Shown piece by piece: positions 14,601 to 27,700 of a stretch of 64,000 bases of DNA; within the stretch, counting starts at the first letter, position 1, and every line of letters begins with the position of its first letter. The stretch comes from Monosporascus cannonballus (Eukaryota > Ascomycota > Sordariomycetes > Xylariales). The stretch is taken from assembly GCA_004154925.1 (NCBI GenBank), contig QJNS01000032.1:186001-250000 (forward strand). Reading direction: 5' to 3'. The notes under the pieces were generated by a model. It was not told where the DNA came from and did no database searches. It was given only the letters and a program-made list of their open reading frames with translations. The translations under genes were made by a program, and so were the position numbers.

Positions 14601-16800
14601 GAAAATTTAAAAATAATATTTTAACCGGCGAAAAATTAAAGTTAACATTCGATAATTATTTTGTTTTAATCAGGATTATTTGTGATAAATTACGTATCGT
14701 TTTTTTTATTATCCGAATTCGTTGCGTCGTTTTTTATTATAACTTTTATATTCTGATAAGTAATACATTCTTTAATATGTCTGGCTTAAATCGTTTTTAT
14801 TATTTTAATTTTTTAAAAATAGATAATTCGATTTTATATTTATTAAATGCCTAATAAAGTACAAATAATATAATTTATTTATAATTAATTATATTTAAAC
14901 TTTTATAATTATAATTGTTTTAATTTAATAGTTATTATAAATCCTAAATCGAAAACATTTGCAAAATATTTTATTATATTATTCGATTAATACCAGGGAT
15001 ATTTATATATAATTTAACAGTAATAATAAATGTAACGATACGGATAAAATTATCCGCTTATTTGAAATTATTACATATATAAATTTAATTTCCGTAAAGT
15101 ATTTTAAACTTATAAAACCTAATAATTTTTTTATAACTTTTAACGCATATCTCCGGTTTATTATAATCTTAAGTCGGTAATTACAGATATTTATAATTTT
15201 CGCCTTATTATTAAGATAAAACATAATTTTAATAATATAAAGTAAGTTATTAAATTAAATTAAAGGATATTCTTTAATAACTTTGATATATTAGTTATTA
15301 GAAAATTTAAATACTTTTAATTCGAACGTTAATTTCTAAATATAAGGAACATAATAATATGGATTTCGGGACAATTAATATTAAAATGCCGGATTTCCGC
15401 CTTAAAATTATATTAAATTAAGTCGTTAATTTAACGAAAGCCTTTATTTTTCGTAATCCTTTTCTTTATAATATTATTAGTAGTTATTATATACGTAAAT
15501 TATTATATATATAAATAAAAGAATGAAACGTAAGTTACGAATAATAATATACTTAGGTCGGAAAATCTTTTATTCCCATAATAGATATGTTTTGTCGATA
15601 GTAACCATATTAAATAATTGTTCGAAAATAAAATTTAATATAACAGTTTGGAATTAATTATTCGATATTTGTTTAGAACTAAAAATAATATAGCTATGCC
15701 GTCCAGTAATTAAACGGTTAAATATTTTTAGGTTAAATTTTTTTTCGTATTTGCATATATTAAGATAAAAGTAAAATATGGAATTATTAATACAAAAATT
15801 CGTTATTTCTCCGTTAACTTAATTAATAATACAATTTAAATAATAATTAAGTTGGTTATTAAACAGAGTTTTCGGTAATTAAGGATTTTCCTAAGCTTAT
15901 TTTAATAATGAAAAAAATATTAAGCTTTCCGGAAACCAGATTATATACCGTATCGATATTTTTTTCCGTAAAATACGGCTTTACCCGCTAAGCATAACGC
16001 TTAATATAAGGCGAATAAACCGAAAATGCAGGGTTTCCGTAAGGTTATCGGCCGTATATATAATGTTAGCATATAGATTAATTACGTTTATATCGGTAAA
16101 AAACTAGTTAAAGTATCGGATAAAGATAAACGTTTCGTTTTAAAAGGTTAAATGTTCGAAAATCTAAGGTATTTATCTTAAATTTTCAAATATATTATCC
16201 GTATTTGCCTAATTAAGAAAAGAATATATTTCGCAATTTATTAAAGATAATTTTAAGCTTGATATATTATTATTTTAATGTGTATAGTTATATTATTATT
16301 ATATTAGCCGAAAAAAGGTACATAACTATAATATTAGGAAAACGAAATTTTAGTTATTTATTTAAACTTATAATAATACTTTAATCCTAATTAGGACTAA
16401 AATTATACGAAAAGATGGGGATTTTAATTTTATATTAACCTTTCATAATTACAAAAAAGGTAACGCTAATTTAAACCTGTGTTTAGGGGATTCGTTGTAA
16501 TAATTTCTGAAATTTTGTATAAAAATACGAAAAACAAAGCAAAAAAATTACAACTTGTTATTAGGCCCTATTTTAAAGGTTTTGTTGTTTTTGTGAAGAT
16601 AATTCTTAAAGTGGTTTAATTAATATATTGGACCCCTAACAAATACTTCTTAATCAAAAGCTATAGCTGTCGTTACAGTTGCTGCGCCGCAGGCGCAGCC
16701 ACAACCTCCAAAATAGGGTCCTAATCACGATAAGACAAGCCGCGAGTTGCTCCTTCCGAGTCGAATCGGGCAAGGTAGATGGCTAAAGCGAATTTCTTAA
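8650..16800. repeat. repeat X, copy 1 (X1), RIP-degraded
   Basis: Direct repeat of the region starting about 8 kb downstream. Matching anchors are 9005-9085 with 17160-17240, 10255-10320 with 18345-18420, 12060-12130 with 20055-20125, 15930-16020 with 23010-23110, and 16640-16692 with 23595-23647. The offset falls from about 8.1 kb to about 7.0 kb between 12.1 and 15.9 kb, so X1 has about 1 kb more there or X2 lost it. Reading frames on the minus strand show some conserved peptide pieces (9.73-9.93 kb against 17.9-18.05 kb) but no known domain. Boundaries are approximate and the class of element is unknown. Confidence 0.6.
16640..16790. repeat. GC-retaining end segment of X1 with hairpin (empty insertion site of A)
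   Basis: A short stretch of normal composition inside AT-rich DNA. It contains a perfect hairpin GCTGCGCC-GCA-GGCGCAGC (16681-16699). The same segment flanks element A on both sides (left flank ending at 23647, right flank starting at 53003). This copy is uninterrupted, so it shows the target site (CGCAG, 16688-16692) before insertion. Confidence 0.85.
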
Positions 16801-19800
16801 TTTGGTCTTAAAATTAAGTTTAATTTTAACAGTATTTAAAAAATAATTAAATAACATTTAATCGAAAAAGTAAATTTTATATTTTTAAAATTTTTTAGCA
16901 AATGCCACTACTTGAAATATAATGTATATAATTTTAACTTCTTTTTCCGAAATTCGGTTTTACTTAAATATCGTTTATGTTTATGACGTAAATTTTATAT
17001 CCGTTATATTTTTTCGCAACATAAAGGTTACGTTGTTCAAGATTTTCGTAGCGAAAATTGTGAACCTATTTATTTCTTATTTCGAAATTTCTGATCTATT
17101 AAAAATATTTATTCGGATTCAAAAAGAAAATTAAAACTTTAAATATATTCTACCTATTAACCGTAAAATTATAGAAATTAAGTTTATTAATTTTGATAAT
17201 ATCTTATTTACTATTAACTATGTAAATAAGATCAGTTAATTAAAGTAATAAAGTAATAAGATTAATTTACAGATATGTTAGTATAATTGTACAAGTATAA
17301 TTTAATATTCAATCCATTAAAAATAATTTGATTTTAAATAATTTTAATATTACATGTAGAAAAAGAAACTATAATTTATAATATAAATTACCGATATTGC
17401 AATTAATAACTGTAATAAGAATAATTTAGTATCTTTTTCGTTATTATTAAAAACAGAAAAAAAAGTTTAATAACAAAAATAAATTATTAGTATAGTTTGT
17501 TATACATAATATAACATTTATACAATAATTTTAATATTAGTATAATTTAATAATTTACGTAAAGTTTATAAAACAATTTTGGGATTATTTTATATTGTTT
17601 ATAATTACTTATTTATGATACTTACTTAATTTATTCATTATCGGTAATCTAATTATAAATAGAAAATAATATTTTATGATATAATATGTAATTTAAATTT
17701 CAAGTTAATTAGTATATAAAATTAAAATTAATATTTACGAAAATTTCATTAATTATATTCAATTCAAATATTTCATTTTTGATAATATTATATAAAGACG
17801 TAATATCATCTACACTAAAATATCACGAATAATTTTGAATTAAGCCGTATATACTGTTTATAATGGATTTAGTATTTAATATTTTTATATACATTTTAAA
17901 CAGAATTATTAAACATTTTTACACGGCACCAAAATGTATATATTAACAATTTCTGTTATGCTTTTGGATTTCAAAATCTTATTTATTTTAATGGTAATAT
18001 TTATGTTTGAATCCCTTTTTTAAAAAGGGTATTTAAATTATATATTCATAATTTTTCGTATTAAAACACGTACTATATATATTTATTATTTATATAATTC
18101 TATAAATTCTCGTATTAATAACATAATTATATAATATGTATATCTTTAGTTAAACTAGCCGATTTATAAAATTATAAAAACATTTTTATATTATTTATAA
18201 AGCACTCGACTTATATAACATTTTTAAGATATTATAAAGATCGTATTTAATTAAAAATCTTTAATTCATTTAATAATTTATTAATTTGTAAAATTTAGTT
18301 AGTGCGTTATATTATAACTTTTTTCTACCGAATGTTATTAAATACAATCCTTTAAATTATATTGGTCATATTCAACATTTATACAAATATCGTATTTCTC
18401 TATTAAAAAGATTGTATTTCTAAAATACACTGGTTATAATATTATTAGATTTACAAGTTTTTAATAATTATAAACTATACTTAATTAATATATATTCGTA
18501 TTCATATTAAAATATAAAGTATATTTTAAACTCTTCGCCATATTTAAATAAATGTATAATATATATTTAATATTGGAAATTAATTACCTGTAATATATAT
18601 TTTCTCTTAAAATGGTTTATATTTTAAAATAAATCAACACTGTTAATTAATACGAAAATATTATAATTAAGGTTACGCCATTACTTTTGCTTTATTAAAA
18701 ATAATTTTCATAACAATTTTAGTTAATTCTTAATTTAAAACTTTATTATTTAGTTTTGGGATCAGTTCAAAATATTTGTTTTTATTTTAAGATTTATATT
18801 AATTATCTTTATGTTCGAGAGTTTTTATCTGTTTATAACACTATTCTGTAAACAATCTTTTAAAGATGTTATTAACGAATTTAAGTTTTTTAGCCAGATA
18901 AAAACTGCTTTAAATTTATTCGAAATATATTATCCGAATATATAATAAGAAATACCTTAATTGTATTGTTGAAACATTTTTTACTTTTTATATTACTATA
19001 AAGCACATAAAAATCTCTATTACAATAAAATTATCGGATATTAAATAAACACAAAATTAATTAGTACGTAGTACGTCGTAAATAACACCATCGTATATAT
19101 TAACAGATAATATATATTTAAAATTATTAAATAATTGTAGTGTTTATATTTAGGATCCATTTATTTAAAAAAGTTTCGTAAATTATATGAAATAATTTAT
19201 ATATTCCTTTTTTGTTAAAAAACTCATAATAATACTTTTCTTTTTAAATTTAATAACGTTTTTAAGATTATTAATTTATATAGTTTTAATTATATAGGTT
19301 TCAAATTTAAATATACTTTAAAATTAATTTTCTATATTATATTAAAATATTTTTAAAACTTGTCATCACCAAATTTCGTTTATTTATTATATTTAGTTTT
19401 ATATTCCTTATTAAGAAAAATAATATTTCCCATAATTCTTTTAATAACGTTATTGTTGTTTAAAAATTTAAATAATAGTAATAAGATTTCGAAAATATAA
19501 AATAATGAAATATAAAGTGAAAATATATGTAAAAATCGTAATAATATTTACTTAGCTTTGAGTATATATTATATTTATTACGGCGTTATTTCTCTGATTT
19601 TATTTCTTATCCTATATATAGTTTTTCTAATTTATATAATAACGTTTTCTTAAATTACATCATTAGTCGATAAAATCTTAATATTGTACGGTTTTTATGC
19701 AATGAACTTTATATTTATGTATTATATAACGCAATTTATTTATATATTTATATAAATATTAACGTACACTTTATATACCATTATATTAAAACAATATTTA

Positions 19801-22800
19801 CATCGATATTTCGCAATGTTAAATATATATCTATAATTAATAAAAAGTCGATAAAAATGTGAATATATATTTTAACAATACCTAAATCTCGTTTTTATGA
19901 AATTTGAAAAACGTCATTAAATAATATATAGTATAGTGTAATGTTTTACTATATTAAAATATAATAAAAATATATTCGATACGAAAAATACGGATTATTA
20001 AGTAATTAATCTTTTAAACCGAAAAATAAATATTTTTTATAGTTTATATTTAACCGGTATATATATTTTTAGAAGCTTAAATAATTCGGGCCGTTAACCG
20101 TTTTCGATACTTCATATTCTATATTAACCAATATAATATATATTATATAAATACTATTTTTATTATATTAAACAAAGAATCATTATATTTACGCGTATTT
20201 ATTTATTATGTAAAAAACGTTATATAAACATTGAAGTTTTAAATATCTTAATATATTTAATATTAACAATAAAGGTTTTACGAATGACTCGGAATATCTC
20301 ATTATTCTTAGATTTATATATAATTTTACAATAATAAAATCTTTATAATTAATTCAGAATTTAATTATATTCTTAAAAAATACGACAAAAAGAAAAACAT
20401 TAAATACGATTAATGCAGTTTATTCGAGAAAATAAAAAACCTGAGTTCGGAAAAAATTTATTATTATACTTTTTAGTAGAGAACTAATAAAATATATGGA
20501 CGCTTTCGAAAAATATTAAATTTAATCATAAGAAAATAAAGCTGTAAAGCGGAATCAACAATTATTTATTATAAACCCGAATTCTAAATACTTTAAATTA
20601 AGTTTAAAAAGCAGATAATAAAATAATTATATGAATAATAAAAATACAAAGTTTCCTCATTAAGTAATATATTAATACTTTTAATACATATTATTAAAAT
20701 GTATATAATTATGTTATTTTAAAATTGAAATATTATATCGAAAATAAATATCTTCTTTATTTTTAAACTTAACATCGCAAATATGTTTTAATTTATTATA
20801 AATATTATTATTTACTAAATAGCCTATATTTTAATATATAATTCTTTAATTGCGATAAAAGCAATTATTTCCATTTTTTATATATTATTTATCACGTTAT
20901 ACTAGAGATTTTTACGTTGTAAGAATATCGATAATTCTAGTTACAATATATATATAAACGAATTATATAAATATAAATATAATAACAAACCTAAGGTTGA
21001 AAATCTATGAAATATTAAACTATAAAGATTTTTTAATAACATTATCAAATAAATATATAAATATAAATGGTATTATATCCAAATTTATAACTTTAAATTG
21101 CAAAAATATATAAATTAAATATCGGTTTAATATTTAAAAAAATACAGTTATTATAAGATTATGAATTATTAGTTTCAACCGACTGTTATATATGGTATAT
21201 TTAAATTAATAGTAAACCTAATTAATAGTATTTCCTCGTTTGCTCTAAAATATTTATTATATTGATAAGATAATATTAATCCGTAATTTATTTAAATCGG
21301 GTTACAGTATACAAATATAATACTGTTTTTTCCGATTAAAAGAATGCCGTTATATATATAAAATTATTTATATTTTGTATAAAATCGAAAATATAGTTTT
21401 TCTATAAAATATATATCACGCAAACAATAAATATTCTTCTAGAATACTTTAATAATATTATATATTAAATTTAAAACTCTTTCAATTAATTTTACTATAT
21501 TTTTAATTAAACATTGCTATTTAGTTTTATTTCATATATTCAAAAACTTGGCCAAAACGATTATTGAAATTTAATCAATATAAATACGGAAAAATAATTT
21601 ATTTGCTTTTAATTTTTATCAAAGATCTCTTATTTTCTAAATCGCTGTTTTTGCCGAATCGGTTTTCAATTATTTATACATTAATAGCTTTGCATTTAAA
21701 AATTCGAATATATGAAAATATATATATATGTATAATATAATTTATTTTACCGGAAATTAGATTATCATAACCTTTTAAAATAATAATTATATTATCGTTT
21801 TACACTGTAAAGTAAAAATCTTTTAATACGAAGATTTCAAAATATTATTCTAACAAATTAAAAATTAAAGTGAATATTTAATTATTATATCTTTTTAATC
21901 GCATTGATTTATGATAAATTTATATTCATTGTTTATTTTTTAAATTGGTTACATTAATTTCTATTATAACTTTTATATTCTCATGAATACTACGGTTGTT
22001 AATTTCTCCCATTTGATACTTTTTCGCTATTTCGGCTTTTTTATAAGAAATATATTTATTTAATTATAATTATTTATATTTTATTATTTCGAATTATATA
22101 TTATTCGATTTAATCGTTATGATAAAATTTCAGTAGAAAGGCTTTGTAATACATTTTATATTATTATTTTCTTAATATTTAATACATATTTATTGAATTT
22201 ACAAATAATACTAAATCTTATAATATAAATGGAAAAGATTAAATAATTGTAAATTATTATATATATAAATCTAGTTTTTATAAAACATTCTATGATTAGC
22301 AAACCTTATAAATCTTTAATACTTTTAACATAGATTTGGAATTTATCATAATTATATTTTATTAATTACGAATATTTATAATTGATGGTGTATTGCTAAT
22401 AGAAATACTATCTCTAATAATATAGCATCAATTATTACATTATATTTTAAAAGTTTGTTTTAATAATGTACAAATATTAAGTACCAGAAAATTTCAAAAT
22501 ATTTTCTTTTAGAAAAATATTTAAAATATAAGAAAAACAATAACATAAATTTTCAAATTATTAGCATCGAATTATAGAATGTGTATTTTATAATCTGATT
22601 TAATTAAATTATTAATTCGTTAAATACGGTTACATTTCCCAATTTGTTTATAATATTAATTATCATTGTTATATTTGTAAATTTGTATATTTATATTAGA
22701 GATATTGATATAATTTAATCGAAAATATTATGTTTTAAAAAAACGTTTTGTATTAATAATTAAATTATATTATTGTTTAAACGTAGAATTTGATATAATG

Positions 22801-23647
22801 ATTTAAAATTAAAAATAATATAATTACATTTCTTTAATAATCATATAATAATATATTTTGAAATAATGTTTCTTCGTATTTATAAAAATAAAAATAAAAA
22901 TAAAATGTAATATTATTGATATAAGGATTTGTTATTCTTTCGTTAATTTAATAAAGAAAATAATTTGAATCATAACCAAAATAATTATGATTAAAAATAT
23001 AAATTTTTTTTTACTAGTAGAAAAATGTGAAGTTTTCCGAAAATCAAATTATATATCGTATTACGTTATTCTTTTCGTAAAATATGGTTTTATTTACTAA
23101 ATATAATATTTAATATAAAAAATATAAATTAATACATTATATATTTATTCCGTTATTGATTAATTATATTATTTTAATAAAACACAAATACAAGTATTAA
23201 ATAAAAATAAATATTTTATTTTAAAAACTTCAGCATTCGAAATATTGAAATATTATTATTATTTTAACTGAAACGCAATAATAAATGACAATGAATATTA
23301 ATTATTATTTTGCTTCATTCTTTTAATAAATAATTATTTATTTTAATTGAAATTAAAATTGTACATAAATATACAAGAATTAGCTTCTTTATTTACATAT
23401 GCGAGTTATAATATTTACAATTCTATAATCTATATATATTATAAAATGCATTATTATTAATTTTTACAACTTTATATAAAACGGTATTTATAAAGTTTTA
23501 AAAATTATATTTTGTTGTTAAACTTTAATTTAGAAGTTTTATTTTTTTAAAAAACAATTTTTAAAGGAATTTAATTACCATCTTGAATCTTTAACAAATA
23601 TTGCTTTATCAGAAGCTATAGCTGTGGCTACGGCTGCTGCGTCGCAG
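16801..23647. repeat. repeat X, copy 2 (X2), left part, RIP-degraded
   Basis: Second direct copy of X. It is interrupted at its GC-retaining hairpin segment by the gypsy nest and resumes at 53003. CpG looks scarcer here than in X1, suggesting a longer time of methyl-cytosine decay after RIP. No readable gene: the longest open frame, 16922-17134 (+), is hydrophobic AT-driven sequence that I do not consider coding. Confidence 0.6.
23643..23647. repeat. left target-site duplication of element A (CGCAG)
   Basis: CGCAG directly before the LTR start. It is repeated at 53003-53007 after the other LTR and occurs once at the empty site in X1. Confidence 0.9.
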
Positions 23648-24030
23648 TGTGACGGCTAGGCGGTTTAACCAACTATTAAACCTAAGTCGTACGGGTTTAT
23701 ATTAGCAGGACTATCCTGGAAGTCAAAGCAATAGATATAGTACGTATCACGTTTCGTAATAACAAGGATATTTTAGGTAACGAATTATTATTGCGAGCTG
23801 AAAGTAATTAAATTATGTAGAAAAAGTAATAAATATATCTTATATATCCTGTTATTCGGTATCATATTTAGAAATATATGATTAGTTTATTGGTTCCCTT
23901 ATTGCGATTAAGTATAGTTGAGTCGATTTCGTTCGACCAATTTATGTTACGTAATCTGTTCCTTGGAAATCGGTCGATATTATTTTTGGTCTGACCGTTT
24001 TTTATAACCTTAGTATGTTAGGTTATAATA
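23648..24030 (-). repeat. 3' LTR of element A (383 bp)
   Basis: Plus-strand start TGTGACGGCTAGG and end GGTTATAATA (a RIP-altered ...CATAACA). It matches 52617-53002 along its whole length and the solo LTR at 32517-32905 at its ends. It is more mutated at its right end than the 5' LTR. Confidence 0.9.
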
Positions 24031-24235
24031 CGATTTTCCCTTTCCCAGGATTCTTATCCTTAAAGATTAATTTATTTGTTTGTTAAAATAGGCAAGTAAA
24101 ACTTTTCTTGAATGTTGCTTTTTGGCTTTTGTTGTTATTATATTCAATCGTATTTTTAAACCGCGGAAACATTAGAACCTGAGTTCTGACCGTTTTAAGG
24201 CCTTTTCTGCCTTTATTAATAAGTTTAATATAAAC

Positions 24236-24729
24236 ATGCTTCGTTGTTCTGTTTGTTTTCGAGCTAATTGTCCTAATTGCATCGTTACGGAAGGTATGGC
24301 TCGTTACAGTTTTTTCGTGGAAAAAAAGTATGCGCATTGTGATTTTGGCGGGGTCGATTTTCAGGCCAGTACGTCTTTATGTTTTTTTTTTGTGTCATCT
24401 TGGTTGGTTAATCTCCAGTGAGCCGTGTTTCTCGTAAAAAGGATAGGATTAAAAGAGAAAAGGAGGAGGCTGGGTTTTCTTTCTTGGACGCGTTAGTTCG
24501 TCTGCAGCGGCTGCGTCATCAGGAGAAGGTATTGCGTAAAAAAGCATCCGAAATAATCCGCCGTGGGGTAGAGGATTTGGACAAGTTGGAGGAGCAGGAG
24601 CGCCACGAGCAGGAACGCCAGAAGCAAGCTAACGTCGAGACTTTCATGGCCGCGTTAATTCCTTTTGCTAGTCCCGTCGACTGCTCCGGTATCGGTAATA
24701 CTGATTGGTCTTTTGAGAACGCTAATTAG
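24236..24729 (+). CDS. antisense Cys-cluster/coiled-coil protein carried by element A
   Basis: Small gene opposite in strand to gag-pol of A, between the integrase end and the 3' LTR. I read two exons, 24236-24368 and 24419-24729, around a 50-bp intron (GTACGT...CAG, 24369-24418). The splice joins the frames exactly and gives 147 residues. Residues 4-15 hold C-x2-C-x4-C-x2-C (CSVCFRANCPNC), with another Cys at 35. Exon 2 is strongly charged: RLQRLRHQEKVLRKKASEII and RGVEDLDKLEEQERHEQERQ suggest a long coiled coil. As I recall, fungal genomes encode many unnamed proteins of this shape (Cys cluster, then LRxLRxQxxxLRxRxxxMxxRGLxxLDELE). Function is unknown; nucleic-acid or Gag binding is a guess. 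The open frame and near-normal base composition are striking inside a RIP-damaged element. Relics of the same coiled coil occur in elements B and C. Confidence 0.7.
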
Positions 24730-25018
24730 GACGTAATTATTTCTAGGTCTTTCGGTATTATTAATAAACTGTTTTTAATAAATGCTGGGCGCCAGTAAGG
24801 TTTCTGGCGAGTTCCTAAGTATATTCGGAATCCGGATATTTTTATTATTTAATCAGATATTGGATGAGTTTATTTTCCTTTCGTATATTAAATATTTTTT
24901 CTAATTGGTAACTTGTTTTATCTTTTATTTTCATATCATCTTATGCTATATGTACTTTGATCGTATTTGCTATTAACTTAAGTAAGAAAACGTTAAAAAT
25001 TGGATAGAATTTGACCTT

Positions 25019-25158
25019 TGGTATGTTATGGCTGCACCATACCATTATGCCACCAGGGCAAAAGATCAGTGGAATAATCGCAATTGTGGCAATTATCCTG
25101 GTGCTTACAGCTGCATATATACTGGAGCTTTTACGAGTGACCAGGCCGTAACATGGTA
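25019..25158. mobile_element. 130-bp solo-LTR/TRIM-like insertion with TSD TGGTA
   Basis: The insert is 25024-25153. It starts TGTTATGGC and ends GCCGTAACA (9-bp inverted ends, one transition apart), and is flanked by TGGTA at 25019-25023 and 25154-25158. TG...CA ends plus a 5-bp duplication fit an LTR, so a solo LTR of a miniature (TRIM-type) element is likely; a MITE is the alternative. Its composition is balanced, unlike the RIP-damaged DNA around it. It lies in element A between the integrase and the antisense gene. Confidence 0.8.
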
Positions 25159-25853
25159 AGAATTCGAATTAATAATTATTATCTGAAATTTACTTAACAA
25201 TCTTATATAGACCGATATATTTAAAATCAAGTTTTTTGTTAGGTCATTTTATTTAAATATTTTTGATAATAAGGTAAATTATCTTCTCCTTTTCGAAATT
25301 TAATCTTTTTAACCTTTTCTAATTATAATATTTGTTTATCTGGCTACGTACGAATTTTAATTTTATATTTATTTCTTATTGTAGCTGTTTTAAGTATTCT
25401 GATGTAAGAATAACTTTGACGTTAACTGCCTTATCGTTTTGCGTTTTTCTGTAAATTTTCATGATAAAACCAAAGTGGCGTTTCCAAATGTTATTTTGAT
25501 GCTTTCGTAATAGCTGGTATTATAAGCTAATTACGCGATTAATAATTTTTTAACCTAGTTATTTTATTTACAATTAACATAATATTGTAAATAGACTTTT
25601 AAGGTTTGGTTTATTCGTTTTGTTTATTTATTTGCTTATAGTTTAAAAGCGCTAAATAAGTTGTAATTTAAGCCGATCTATGTTATAAGGCCTTGCCAAC
25701 ACTTAAATACAAATGTTAATTCTTTATCTGGAATAATTTTTATTAATACTTTATATATATTAAACATATGTTTGAAAAAAATATATGCTATTTATTCGCC
25801 GTTTATATCCTTATAATATTGTAAGAAATAGGAAAATTTCGTAAATCGATTGA
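25159..25853 (-). pseudogene. element A integrase C-terminal part
   Basis: On the minus strand around 25540-25700 the translation reads SAFKL-stop-ANK-stop-TKRINQTLKVYLQY. It lines up with the gypsy integrase motif STAFHPQTDGQTERxNQTLEQYL, with glutamine codons turned into stops as RIP does. Insert B (TSD ATTGA) separates this segment from the rest of pol at 33557-35200. Confidence 0.75.
25849..25853. repeat. left target-site duplication of element B (ATTGA)
   Basis: ATTGA directly before the LTR start TATTACAGG; repeated at 33552-33556 after the other LTR. Confidence 0.85.
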
Positions 25854-26262
25854 TATTACAGGAACAGATGTTCTCGTCTCGAGAAAACTAACCTTTAAAG
25901 TCTAATGTAAACCTGTCACGGCTAAATTTCGGCCAGGGAAGCTTGGCTTTTAAAGTGATCTGGTTAATCTAGATAATCTGGAACCAGATTATACAAATTT
26001 AACACATCTATACCATATTCACTTTATCGAATTAAGATATATAATAAATCAGTTGTTTATACAAATAATATTTACCTTAATTTCGTTTTTAATTATTAAT
26101 TTAAGGTTATAACAAAAAGCAATTATTTTTTACTATAAAAATATTTAAACCTTTTAATAAATAAAATATTAAATTATTCCTCGCATTATTATTATTTATA
26201 AAATAAATCCCCTTTCGGATATTACTCATACCTTTAGATAGATATATAATAAGTTCGTTATA
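25854..26262 (+). repeat. 5' LTR of element B (409 bp)
   Basis: Starts TATTACAGGAACAG (RIP form of TGTTAC...) and ends AAGTTCGTTATA (RIP form of ...GTTACA). Matches 33142-33551 and, at its 3' half, the LTRs of element C in reverse complement. Confidence 0.88.
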
Positions 26263-26539
26263 TTTTAATAATTTCTTAATTAGTAGCCAATAAATAATTT
26301 CCAGCGTGTTTAAAGTATAAGCCTTCTTACACTTAATATAAAGGATAATATAGAACAACCTTTAAAAGATAAATAATATATCCAATTTCCGTTATTAGCT
26401 AATAAAAAATTAATAACCAAATTAAACAATTTACCTCCTATCAAAAAGGTTTTCCAATTAATTAATAATATAGCTCCACTTATCATTCGGTCCTAAGGAG
26501 GCCTATTATCTTCGCAACTCTAACAGCAACTTACTCCGG

Positions 26540-27700
26540 CCCCTAAGGATTTTATCGAAGTCCAGGGAAAGAGGTTGGAGAAGGAGGCAGCCGAAAAGGA
26601 AGTTGAGAAGGAATATGGGGCTGAGATCTAAAAGGGTGGAAAAAAAGAACTTACTATAGAAGAAAGGCTTAATCTTCTAGCCCAGGAGGTCATAAGCTTA
26701 AAAAAGGAAAATGTTCGATTTATTAAAGGAAAAAAATTAAATTTTCCTTAGTTCGGGTTTATTAAAGAGCGAAGCTAAGAGAGTAAATATTAACCACCTT
26801 CGTTTGGCGCAAAATAAATATAGGAAAAAATTTCGATTTTGCCACTGTTTAACGCGAATTAATTACGAAAAAAACTGTTCCGCCCTCCTATTACCATAAA
26901 ATGCCAGACGTTAAAGGCTATAAGCCAATTCCTTTTAAACTCTATGATGGATTTAAGGACCTAAACGAACTTTTGGTTCAGGCTCGACTTTATCTTAAAT
27001 TTTATAAAAATTCTTTAACGGATGACTACCAAAAAATGATGGCAATCTTTTAGTTATTAACAGGACGAATTCGCTAATAGTTTGAACTCATTTTAACGGA
27101 TTACCTAAAAAAGTACCCAGAAAAATCTTTTAAACTTATTAATTATATTTTCAGCAAATCCGAAAATTTCGACAAAAAAATGCGAACTCTATTTAAAAAT
27201 CTAAATAAGGAATAATATATAATTAAATAACTTTACCTTTTTCGGTAAACAAAGTTGACCTCTAAATATATAATCGAATTTAATCGTTTGGCAATTATTT
27301 TTAATTTATCAAAAAATGCGTTATTTTATCGTTATAATAACAGCCTAAAGCCGTAAATTAAGGATAAACTATATATAAAATTTCAGATTGGATTTCTTAT
27401 AGAATATATCGACAAAGTTATTATTACCGACCAACATACCTTTAATCGGTACCTCGAGAAAAAAAACCGGTAAATAAGGTAATAATAAAAGTTCTAGCAA
27501 TCGAACTAAGAAAAATAAGAGCAAGCCTTAGAAAAAAACGAGTTCCGCTTTAAAAAAGCCCAAGAAGAATAAGTCCAAAATAAAATGTTTTAATTATAGT
27601 AAGAAAAGGCATTTCAAAAATAAATATTACTTCTTTATTAAAAGAAATTCCAAAAAAGGAAGGATTTCTTAACCTTAGAAAAAAGTCAAAGCGATAAAAT
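26540..27700 (+). pseudogene. element B gag, broken by RIP
   Basis: Capsid/nucleocapsid region. At 26560-26730 a Lys/Glu-rich coiled coil is readable (KRLEKEAAEKEVEKEYGAEI, then LLAQEVISLKKENVRF). From an ATG at 26901 the frame MPDVKGYKPIPFKLYDGFKD and RLYLKFYKNSL follows the Retrotrans_gag pattern. At 27585-27640 lies the zinc knuckle, now CFNYSKKRHFKNKYY: the second and last Cys became Tyr (G to A). Several TAA/TAG stops interrupt the frame, so no product is expected. Confidence 0.8.

Noticed and set aside
16640..16790. Helitron 3' end (hairpin near a terminus) for repeat X
   Set aside because: No CTRR end after the hairpin, no readable helicase or Rep motif, and similarity continues beyond the hairpin.
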